Shown here: piece by piece, positions 35,401 through 39,613 of the stretch
How positions within the stretch are numbered: the stretch's first letter is position 1
Layout: each line of letters starts with the position of its first letter
Notes under the pieces: model-generated
What the model was told of the DNA's origin: nothing
What the model saw: only the letters and a program-made list of their open reading frames with translations
The model's database searches: none
Position numbers and translations under genes: made by a program
Source: Phoronis australis
Taxonomy: Eukaryota > Phoronida > Phoronidae
Assembly (NCBI GenBank): GCA_002633005.1
Contig: NMRA01000044.1
Location: 462,594 to 526,593, forward strand
Direction of reading: 5' to 3'
DNA: 64,000 nt

Positions 35401-37174
35401 TAATCGCCAGCACATCACGCTGGTGGTGCCACTGCTTGGCAAAAACGGAAATTTGCAACATTCACTTTGAGACCAAGCTGTCCTTGGCAGCAAATTCACT
35501 GAGCATATCAAACATTTATTGACGAAATGTGGTATTGTTGGAAAGGGGAATGACTGAGGGCTGTTCCAGTAAAATTCGTGTGGGAGGGGGGGGACGGCAG
35601 TAGAAATAAAAATTCATGGGTGGTGGTCTTCAGAAAAAAACTCAAATTATGGGTGGTCGTTCCTGTAATAAGTGATGCATTAAAAATGGGTGGTATTTTT
35701 TGACCTGTTAATGTTGATATGTTGGTTACTTCAGCGGTAAAAACTCAAAAATAAATGCAATTGTCCTAACTTATCCAAATACAAAAAAGCCCATATTGCC
35801 AGTGAACAGAGTGCAATATGTTCACTAAGCCATTAATCAAGTCATGGGCAACTTGATTTGAGCCAACTGTTGGTCTGCAGTCCTATTGAATTGAAAAGTT
35901 ATGCAACACTGAACTGGTGTTAACACATATAAGAAAATTGATGATTTTTAAATAAAAAGTATGAGGAGTAAGATAAACAAGTTCCAATATTCACTTGACA
36001 TAGAAGTATAGAAGAGTTCGTGGAGACAGTTTGAGATTCATAGATCCTTATAAATGAAAAAATGTTCATTGAAATTATAGACACATGGTGAACAGAGACA
36101 CCTGGTGGCTGCCAAAAGTATTGCTCACAGGCTACTTTAGTTTTTGACAATATTGGACAAGACAACTAGTTCTTGTCTGTCAGTCATATAAGTTCTTAAT
36201 AGGTCCTCCTGGAGGCAATTTGTTTGCAAGTGTTGGATTTTATATTTTAACCTATTAAAAATAATTAAAAAATTATGGGTCATGGGTTGGAGAAATAAAT
36301 GAAAAATACGGGCGGTGGGTATGAAATAAAAGTGCCTTCCCCCCCTCCCATACAGATTTTGCTGGAACAGCCCTGAGCATTCCATTGGTATGCAACGTGA
36401 TTTAAATAAACCAAAAGTAATAAAAACTCAGACATGTGAACATATTTTTGTTGATGTTGTTACATTGGGCAACAGATTCGTGTGTAGTAACTTTCTTAAC
36501 TTAAAGTATGGTAGAATTCTGGTTTCACATCTTGAACATGGCATGATTTGTATTTGCATCTGTCGACAACCAACATTGGGTTAAAATTTTGATTATTTTT
36601 TGCAAACTCGACCTTTTTAAAATGAGAAATAATAATTGACATTTTTGTGCAAACCAGCTGTAGACTTGTTCTGTATTATTGGCAACTGTTTTTGTTATTT
36701 GCATTTGAGAACCACGTTATAATAAGGCATGCGTGTCAATAAAAGTACGTTTTGTGCATCATATATGCCTGTTATGGATGATTAGTTGACAAAATGATCC
36801 TTTGTTCCTTGCATTGCGTCACCAGGTCTCCCTTTTGTCTTCAGATATACAAGGGGCCAGACACTTCATACAGGTTGAAGGATCTGGAGCCAAAAACAGA
36901 CTATGTTGTGCGCGTATGTGCCATACGTTGTGGTCGGGCAGAGACGTCGACAACAGCGGACTTGTCGGGAGCCTTCAGCCCTGGGATACGCTTTACGACA
37001 CAGATCCCTGCAGTGGAACGCCGGCGCAGTGCTAGTGTGGTTGAACAGAAATTGATTGAGCCGAAACAGTGGACGGACCAGCAGATCACCATGTTTGTGG
37101 TCAGCGTCTTCATTGTACTGGCCATTCTGTTAGCCATGATTGTTCAACGTATTTACCAGCACGCTCGCCATTGA
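8297..37174 (+). CDS. FNDC3: FNDC3-like fibronectin type III protein (gene-level, N-terminus missing)
   Basis: Twenty exons join in phase: 8297-8450, 15326-15481, 18306-18439, 19018-19148, 19693-19752, 20519-20657, 21744-21797, 23708-23832, 24846-25005, 25340-25426, 25832-25970, 26400-26465, 29176-29288, 29904-30009, 30645-31078, 31489-31757, 32392-32592, 32870-33036, 34371-34495, 36845-37174. They total 3150 nt, giving 1049 residues and a TGA stop. In-window residues 1-103 are a Pro/Gly/Tyr/His-rich linker with a DERT motif and a basic stretch. Nine FN3 domains follow, at about 147-232, 235-329, 331-421, 422-517, 518-612, 613-706, 707-800, 801-890 and 891-993. A hydrophobic C-terminal anchor lies at about 1021-1041. 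Nine FN3 domains plus a C-terminal anchor is the vertebrate FNDC3A/FNDC3B architecture (about 1200 residues), so roughly 150 N-terminal residues and the start codon are missing. The motif LPPLPPRLEC before domain 8 is shared with vertebrate FNDC3A. Vertebrate members act in the ER/Golgi membrane system and in cell adhesion (spermatid-Sertoli contact for FNDC3A); the function here is inferred. Confidence 0.93.
9406..9447. repeat. Perfect 21-bp tandem duplication
   Basis: Two adjacent identical units of 21 bp, each beginning ACGTATGTATGG and ending TACCTGTTC, at 9406-9426 and 9427-9447. It lies in an intron. Confidence 0.9.
10680..11986. mobile_element. TA-flanked TIR element (1.3 kb)
   Basis: The left end TAAGGTTATCTCAAATCTTA and the inverted right end TAAGGTTATCTCAAACCTTA differ at one of 20 positions. 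The outer TA on each side fits a TA target duplication (Tc1/mariner superfamily behaviour). The interior has no transposase frame. It shares its terminal AGGTTAT and an internal AATGCTGTTAGG motif with the element at 33227-33713. Confidence 0.75.
12295..12372 (-). repeat. tRNA-derived sequence (pseudogene or SINE head)
   Basis: Read on the minus strand it has a tRNA-like order: AGTAGCTGTAGTAAGAGCA (D arm), a 5-bp CTAGA/TCTAG stem around a 7-nt loop, and TTCAATTCC (T loop). Position 33 is C not T and the T stem does not pair well, so a working tRNA is unlikely. Confidence 0.4.
13445..13610 (+). repeat. Dispersed repeat family R1, copy 1
   Basis: Landmarks in order: AAGCTGCATTA, TTGGTCTCATTAATATTCC, GATAGTATTCCATTTCTG, TTGCCAACAAGAACATC, GTGACTCAAGAAAA. 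The same order occurs near 27562, 52348 and, inverted, 49886. No coding capacity is seen. Confidence 0.7.
14477..14714. repeat. Partial copy of the 3450-4060 element end
   Basis: It begins with the palindrome CACCACCTGGTG and ends CCCAATTTGGAGAATTTTAC. Both landmarks occur in the same order at 3810-4058. The internal sequence is only loosely similar. Confidence 0.45.
15326..15481 (+). CDS. FNDC3: FNDC3 exon: conserved DERT/basic region
   Basis: Acceptor gcgtttcag, donor gtaagt, 156 nt, phase 1 in and 1 out. It joins the previous exon to read GPPSHHIRADERTMKQKMKL, a basic, probably helical stretch, then a Tyr/His/Asn segment. A similar charged segment sits between the proline-rich region and FN3 domain 1 in vertebrate FNDC3 proteins. 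The preceding intron is 6.9 kb, the longest FNDC3 intron wholly in the window. Confidence 0.9.
16429..16496. repeat. 34-bp tandem duplication
   Basis: Two adjacent 34-bp units (16429-16462 and 16463-16496) beginning TGCATAGTAGAT and ending GCGTCT, with two mismatches. Confidence 0.9.
17851..18232. mobile_element. Small TIR element, host of a nested MITE
   Basis: The left end ACCGTACTTGTCCGG with GCCCACGCTCAG and the inverted right end ACCGTATCCAATC with GCCCACTCAGG are related. The left end also resembles the left end of the 829-1910 element (GTGCTCAGTTAAC). A second inverted-repeat element occupies 17932-18202. Confidence 0.5.
17932..18202. mobile_element. MITE-like element (271 bp), nested
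   Basis: The left end GGGTCTGTTTC...GTGACTTAAGA and the inverted right end GGGTCTGTTTC...GTGACTTAAGA match over about 30 bp with small gaps. A related partial copy at about 29626-29720 carries AAGTGACACAAGACTTGAG and ACAGAAATTTGGTCTTCAC. Confidence 0.65.
18306..18439 (+). CDS. FNDC3: FNDC3 exon: acidic/serine linker into FN3-1
   Basis: Acceptor tgttccacag, donor gtaagc, 134 nt, phase 1 in and 0 out. The residues run from a serine cluster into an acidic stretch (DIEDERQSVIDMLSS) and end with QPD, where FN3 domain 1 begins. The acidic helix followed by 'P-D/V-x-D-I' is the arrangement seen just before the first FN3 domain of vertebrate FNDC3A/B. Confidence 0.9.
19018..19148 (+). CDS. FNDC3: FNDC3 exon: FN3 domain 1, N-terminal half
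   Basis: Acceptor gtgttgcag, donor gtacgt, 131 nt, phase 0 in and 2 out. It begins ITDIGARSALVHIQPP, a strand A-B pattern of FN3 domain 1 (compare NIQARAVVLSW in vertebrates; the usual Trp is replaced by Ile-Gln here). It ends in the C' strand with DGKYSTVYG. Confidence 0.92.
19693..19752 (+). CDS. FNDC3: FNDC3 exon: FN3 domain 1, E-F strands
   Basis: A 60-nt exon with acceptor taattttag and donor gtaagt, phase 2 in and 2 out. It encodes GDATEITLKDLKPSTEYQL, the classic FN3 'L-x-P-x-T-x-Y' E-F signature. The split lysine codon AA|A is completed in the next exon. Confidence 0.92.
20519..20657 (+). CDS. FNDC3: FNDC3 exon: end of FN3-1, start of FN3-2
   Basis: Acceptor ccctttgcag, donor gtatgt, 139 nt, phase 2 in and 0 out. 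It encodes the G strand of domain 1 (KFKTLCCEPDPPLPPKC) and then strands A-B of domain 2, ending FLKWT with the conserved Trp. The interdomain proline cluster matches the family. Confidence 0.92.
21744..21797 (+). CDS. FNDC3: FNDC3 exon: FN3-2 strand C (54 nt)
   Basis: A short in-phase exon (18 codons, phase 0 both ends) with acceptor ctgtttacag and donor gtttgt. It encodes ATSDNGAKVTSYSLEFDQ, the 'D-N-G-x-x-I-x-x-Y-x-L-E' strand C pattern that vertebrate FNDC3 domain 2 also carries (APIDNGSKITNYLLEWDE). Confidence 0.9.
21798..24845 (+). other. FNDC3 introns 21798-23707 and 23833-24845
   Basis: No extra exon, RNA gene or transposon is recognised in either intron. Confidence 0.5.
23708..23832 (+). 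CDS. FNDC3: FNDC3 exon: FN3-2 C'-F strands
   Basis: Acceptor tttctccgcag, donor gtgagt, 125 nt, phase 0 in and 2 out. It encodes FVEVYNDV...FKVQKLQASTGYTFRLAAINREGK, with the L-x-A-S-T-x-Y core and the 'A-x-N-x-x-G' F-G loop of an FN3 domain. A 111-codon antisense reading frame overlaps it and is a shadow. Confidence 0.93.
24846..25005 (+). CDS. FNDC3: FNDC3 exon: end of FN3-2, start of FN3-3
   Basis: Acceptor cctgtcacag, donor gtcagt, 160 nt, phase 2 in and 0 out. It encodes the G strand of domain 2 (SDPVMFCTSG), an MQPDPPML linker, and strands A-C of domain 3 with ISW carrying the conserved Trp. The C strand is unusually acidic (MEDEES). Confidence 0.92.
25340..25426 (+). CDS. FNDC3: FNDC3 exon: FN3-3 C'-F strands
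   Basis: Acceptor tgttttacag, donor gtaagt, 87 nt (29 codons), phase 0 both ends. It encodes FVTQYNGPDLSHKVEKLVRNKEYKFR, matching the 'Y-x-G-x-D-L-x-x-x-V-x-x-L-x-R-x-x-x-Y-x-F-R' pattern of vertebrate FNDC3 domain 3. Confidence 0.93.
25832..25970 (+). CDS. FNDC3: FNDC3 exon: end of FN3-3, start of FN3-4
   Basis: Acceptor catttctcag, donor gtaagg, 139 nt, phase 0 in and 1 out. It encodes LSANNDEGSSKWSDIVRFRT (G strand of domain 3), the linker PATPGPPGKP and domain 4 strands A-B ending FRVTW. The phase-1 intron falls directly after the conserved B-strand Trp, as in the exon at 29904-30009. Confidence 0.93.
26400..26465 (+). CDS. FNDC3: FNDC3 exon: FN3-4 strand C
   Basis: Acceptor catgtttcag, donor gtaaga, 66 nt, phase 1 in and 1 out. 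It encodes DQPKDDGGSPVENYILELDR, very close to the vertebrate strand C of domain 4 (DPPKDNGGSEILKYLLEI). The next constitutive exon is 2.7 kb away at 29176; a possible 6-nt microexon lies between them. Confidence 0.92.
26750..26755 (+). CDS. FNDC3: Candidate 6-nt alternative microexon of FNDC3
   Basis: The six bases GAGAAG are preceded by a very strong pyrimidine tract with CTGCTG and AG (tttcctcaag) and followed by gtaaac. Six nucleotides preserve the phase-1 join of 26465 to 29176 and would insert Gly-Glu into the C-C' loop of FN3 domain 4. UGC motifs next to the 3' splice site are a known feature of SRRM4-type microexons in animals. The splice sites are visible; use of this exon is inference. 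Confidence 0.3.
27562..27790 (+). repeat. Dispersed repeat family R1, copy 2
   Basis: It carries AGCTGCATTATGCCC, AATTGGTCTCATAATATTC, GTGACTCAAGAAAATGCTTC and ATTTATTGCG. The last two landmarks are nearly identical to the copy at 52348. Confidence 0.7.
29176..29288 (+). CDS. FNDC3: FNDC3 exon: FN3-4 C'-G strands
   Basis: Acceptor tgtgtgcag, donor gtaagt, 113 nt, phase 1 in and 0 out. It encodes GFEKVYEG, then CNCDHLEPGQTYRVRVHCCS, with the 'L-x-P-G-x-x-Y-x-x-R' signature. Two pairs of cysteines (CNC and CC) are notable; vertebrate domain 4 also carries an 'RACC' motif at the second site. Confidence 0.93.
29626..29720 (+). repeat. Partial copy of the 17932-18202 MITE family
   Basis: It shares AAGTGAC, AGACAGAAATTTGGTCTT, CCACTTCACA and AATTTATGGA in order with the 17932 element. 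The right end is not recognisable. Confidence 0.45.
29904..30009 (+). CDS. FNDC3: FNDC3 exon: end of FN3-4, start of FN3-5
   Basis: Acceptor ccccgtctag, donor gtaagt, 106 nt, phase 0 in and 1 out. It encodes CSDIASVTTTAVGPGQCQPP, close to the vertebrate linker (APGQCRPP), then KLLGKPRATSLVLKW. The phase-1 intron again follows the B-strand Trp. Confidence 0.93.
30645..31078 (+). CDS. FNDC3: FNDC3 exon: most of FN3-5 and FN3-6 (434 nt)
   Basis: Acceptor tcactcacag, donor gtaagt, phase 1 in and 0 out. This is the longest exon of the gene. It runs from HPEYNGGAAVTDFEVQM (strand C of domain 5) through VYKG, LAPGRPYLFQVRAHNRAG, the G strand and linker, and then nearly all of domain 6 (VVVSWDEPSANGAIITEYRL...LVPATTYGFRVL). 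Introns present at the equivalent positions of other domains are absent here, so intron loss is likely. GC content is high. Confidence 0.95.
31489..31757 (+). CDS. FNDC3: FNDC3 exon: end of FN3-6 and most of FN3-7
   Basis: Acceptor ctcccaatag, donor gtaagt, 269 nt, phase 0 in and 2 out. It encodes AVNSAGVSPASPVTECTMPA and then domain 7: VTVSWKAPPDNGSEIVAYNI, DLGEKQ, and LVPETTYK with the lysine codon split. 'NGSEI-AY-IDLG' and 'LVPETTYK' are near-identical to vertebrate FNDC3A (NGSEILAYTIDLG, LLPETTYR). Confidence 0.95.
32392..32592 (+). CDS. FNDC3: FNDC3 exon: end of FN3-7, start of FN3-8
   Basis: Acceptor atctattgcag, donor gtatga, 201 nt, phase 2 in and 2 out. It encodes VRVQAVNSIGVGSFSQPARV, then the signature LPPLPPRLECATVGANSLKL and KWGDG, which is the most strongly conserved FNDC3 segment seen in the window. 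A 150-codon antisense frame overlaps this exon and is a shadow. Confidence 0.95.
32870..33036 (+). CDS. FNDC3: FNDC3 exon: FN3-8 C'-G strands
   Basis: Acceptor gttgtttcag, donor gtacgg, 167 nt, phase 2 in and 1 out. It encodes WYPVYSGSSQGHKVNKLNEL, CQYTFRICASNDAGQGPYSS and the linker CKALPPAVK. This aligns with vertebrate 'YRGPSHTYKVQRLTEFTCYSFRI' and 'KSVPPTIKAPRV'. The intron before it is only 277 bp, among the shortest. Confidence 0.94.
33227..33713. mobile_element. TA-flanked TIR element (487 bp)
   Basis: The left end TTAAGGTTATGTAAGG and the inverted right end TTAAGGTTATGTAGG agree over about 15 bp, with TA at both borders. The shared terminal AGGTTAT, TA flanks and internal AATGCTGTTAGG link it to 10680-11986. 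Confidence 0.7.
34371..34495 (+). CDS. FNDC3: FNDC3 exon: FN3-9 A-C' strands
   Basis: Acceptor gttcatttcag, donor gtcagt, 125 nt, phase 1 in and 0 out. It encodes DPRVSELCTSSCQVSWNPLK, then GQDVINYMLQLQTRDQEYKV. This matches vertebrate domain 9 ('APRVTQLEGNSCEILWE', 'GDPVNYILQV'). The following intron carries the nested transposons. Confidence 0.94.
35016..35440 (-). pseudogene. Tc1-like transposase C-terminal remnant
   Basis: On the minus strand it reads WPACSPDLNPVEHLWDQL, the hallmark third catalytic block of Tc1 transposases, followed by an in-frame TAA. A frameshift follows, then LRRLLIQDWNAITQQRVGRQ and MRRKCVAVLTANGSSTQY, ending at TGA (35018-35016). Upstream frames are broken by further stops. 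The N-terminal half, including the DNA-binding domain, is absent, so the element cannot encode its own transposase. Confidence 0.85.
35558..36373. mobile_element. Nested 816-bp TIR element with TGA duplication
   Basis: The left end GGGCTGTTCCAGTAAAATTC and the inverted right end GGGCTGTTCCAGCAAAATCT agree at 17 of 20 positions, and the similarity extends to about 42 bp including a G-run. TGA flanks both sides (35555-35557 and 36374-36376). GGGTGGT motifs recur just inside both ends. No transposase frame is seen. Confidence 0.8.
36845..37174 (+). CDS. FNDC3: FNDC3 last coding exon: FN3-9 end and membrane anchor
   Basis: Acceptor ttgtcttcag, phase 0 in, 109 codons and TGA at 37172-37174. It encodes IYKGPDTSYRLKDLEPKTDY and VVRVCAIRCG, then SGAFSPGIRF (vertebrate: SGAFSPSAAF), a polar spacer, and a hydrophobic stretch from about ITMFVVSVF to AMIVQRI. 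It ends with basic residues (RIYQHARH). This is a tail-anchor-like C-terminus, with the FN3 array placed N-terminal to a single membrane span. Confidence 0.95.
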   Translation: MYKGPDTSYRLKDLEPKTDYVVRVCAIRCGRAETSTTADLSGAFSPGIRFTTQIPAVERRRSASVVEQKLIEPKQWTDQQITMFVVSVFIVLAILLAMIVQRIYQHARH

Positions 37175-39589
37175 GTCCAGTCGGGGTTTGCTACGGCCAG
37201 TGTCAAGCAACTGAGCGAGACATGGACGGAAACCAGATGCCTTCTTGTTATTTTATCATTTTATGTGACCTGTTGGTGAATGTCTGCTTGATGTTAGCTC
37301 AATTATTGAAGGTGCGCTGATTGTTGCGGTAACGTAACTCACGTCGGGAACAGACAGCGGCATGCAATTACCTGGTTTCTGTTGTTTATTGGTTGATGAG
37401 CGCTGTGAAGAAGACTCTTTGGCTCATAGCTACTCGCTCTAGTCAGTATACAGTCTTGAATATAAAGTTATTTTCTGATGTGTATTAATTTGTGTTCTAG
37501 TATTTTATGAGCATTACTCGACCACGCGACTATACAGACTGGCCAGAATATTGGTCAGCTGTCGTGCCGAAGTTTTGAGTCGATTTTCATGCTGACATTT
37601 TGGCAATGTTCCAGCACGCTGAGGTTTTAGCAATTTGGTGCTTTTAGTGTTGGTAGTGTTGCCACGGATTCATTCGTGAATTTCTGCAACACTTCTACTG
37701 TTTGTATGTTATATGATGTTTCAACTAATTAATTTTGATGTTTGTCGGTTGGGTGAAGTTAAACAAATGGGTTGAATGGTCCAATGAAATGATGCTGTGT
37801 TAGCCCGGTATTTTGTGCATTTGTCGAACTCGGACATTTACTGCAATGTTTGTGTTCTGTTATGAACAATCCATTTTATCTGAATTGTTGTCAATTGTTG
37901 TGAGAGAACAATCTTTTAGCGAGAGTCGTGCATTTCCACTTGAGTTTCGCAGTTTTCCTTACACTTTGTTCTGTGCTGTATTCTTCCAAACGTTAATTTT
38001 TTTTTTTCAGTTCAATGAATTCTGTTACTTCTCTCCCTCAAGTTGTCATTTTTTAAATTAAATTTGGACTGAACAAAACCTCATACTTTTTCCGTCACTG
38101 CAGTCCAGGGCGCCAAGTTGTAAGCCAGTTTACCAGTTGAAGCTTAGCATGAAAGAAATAGTAGTCTTGGAGAGATCAAACTATAAAATGCAAATCAAAT
38201 AGAACAAATGTCTTTATTTTTCTGATGATTTAATGTCTTGTGTATTCAGTATTGACTTAATAATTTAATCCAAAATCATATTTTGAGTATTAGATATGTA
38301 TTATGTTATAACAAAGCACCTTGCGTACCCTCTGCATTTATTGTATTTATGTGACAATTGTAGGTTGGAAAACTTTAGTAAATATATTTATTCTATAATG
38401 TTGGGCCATATCAAATATATATATAATTATAATTCACATATACTTATTTCCTTGTTTTTTTTCTTTGTCTAAATAACATTAAATTTTGCTGTTGCATTCA
38501 CTTTGGATTTTAATTGCATCTGCATAAGTAGGTTGAAGTTTACTGATGATAAAAATCACTGCAGTGAAACATTTGCCAAAGTAGGGAGAGCATCTTTGTC
38601 AGATTGCAGGCATCTTAGCTCCACAGCTGCAACAAAATGCAAAACCATAAAATAATCCTCCATTGGCTGAGAACTAAAAAAGCTAATCTGACTGCTTTGA
38701 ATTAATTTGGGTCTTCACTACAAATTTAGCTGCATAAGCTACTATCTCGAACCTGTTTCTTGAAGATTCTTCAACGATGTCACTAGTCTACAATAGACTG
38801 TTGTCAGAAGATGACATATGAGGCAGTATTCCACCAATCTCAACTCGGAGACCATTTTACAAAATAATGCAATCTTCAAAATGGAGGAACTATTGTCAAC
38901 TTCAAAGACATTTAACAGTACTTGCAAATCTGCAGAAGAAGTAGATGCCTCAAAGCAAATTATGGAGACCATGAAACCATGCATGAATGGTGAATGCTGC
39001 CTTAAAACAGCATATATTGTGCAAAAAAATGTTAACGCCTCGTAGAACTTTTGACTAAAGACTCCATTTACGCGTGACAATTTTGAAACTATGGTACAAA
39101 ATCTAATAATCCCTAAAGCTTAAAAGGCAAAGGCAGCATACAGCGCCACCTCTTGTCAATAATGCATTAGGAGGGCATAAGAAATGTGCTTTTTGACAAA
39201 CAATGTGAAATCCACAATGCAGACACTTAAAGTATCAAATGGTTGAGAAAATATGTATCTTAAGCTACACAAGAAAAATGAAGTTCTGCACACTGGAGCT
39301 ATTGCCCATGGCCTAGGAGTGCTACAGAACACAATGCTCCTTTACATGTATACTATTGTAATCAGATGCAACAATAAGTGACATCTTCTGGTACTTACTG
39401 TAAAATCATATTCTGTAATATGAATGACAGCAACCTTGACTTTTATGTGACAGTACGATTCTAACCAAGAGAGCTTGATGCATACTTAAATTGCTAGCTG
39501 ACTAATTATAATTTCTATAGCACATTTAAATTTTCATATTCAGATTGGAAATTAAATACAGCACCAACTTTTCATGTTGCCAACAGGTG
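37175..39589. other. Tail-to-tail intergenic interval with both 3' UTRs
   Basis: No coding sequence is recognised here. FNDC3 (plus) ends at 37174 and COMMD8 (minus) ends at 39590, so both 3' UTRs must lie in this 2.4 kb and could overlap. On the minus strand AATAAA hexamers lie at 38387-38392 and 38337-38342, giving a COMMD8 3' UTR of about 1.2 kb. On the plus strand no AATAAA is seen close to the FNDC3 stop; the nearest variant is within AATATAAAG near 37458. Confidence 0.55.
38337..38392 (-). terminator. Candidate COMMD8 polyadenylation signals
   Basis: Two AATAAA hexamers read on the minus strand at 38387-38392 and 38337-38342. They are the first canonical ones noted downstream of the COMMD8 stop. 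Distance from the stop is about 1.2 kb. This is motif evidence only. Confidence 0.35.
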
Positions 39590-39613
39590 TCATGACTTCA
39601 GTTGCATCACAAC
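39590..39613 (-). CDS. COMMD8: COMMD8 exon 5 (last 7 codons and stop)
   Basis: Acceptor gtttacag, then eight codons for VVMQLKS and TGA (39592-39590). Vertebrate COMMD8 ends VVLQLK, the conserved C-terminus, so this 24-nt coding end is supported despite its size. The intron from exon 4 is 1.6 kb. Confidence 0.85.
   Translation of the reverse strand, partial: VVMQLKS

Larger units (their letters stand above)
34637..36450 (-). mobile_element. Decayed Tc1-like transposon split by a nested insertion
   Basis: Long inverted repeats flank the element. The left arm runs from about 34637 to 34840 and includes CCCAGTCATTCCCTTTTCC and CAAAGTGAATGTTGCAAATT. The right arm is 35440-35557 plus 36377-36450, interrupted by an 816-bp element. 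Removing that insertion makes the arms continuous (GTCATTCCCC | GCATTCC...). The interior on the minus strand carries the C-terminal part of a Tc1-type transposase. Outer borders are approximate. Confidence 0.75.
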
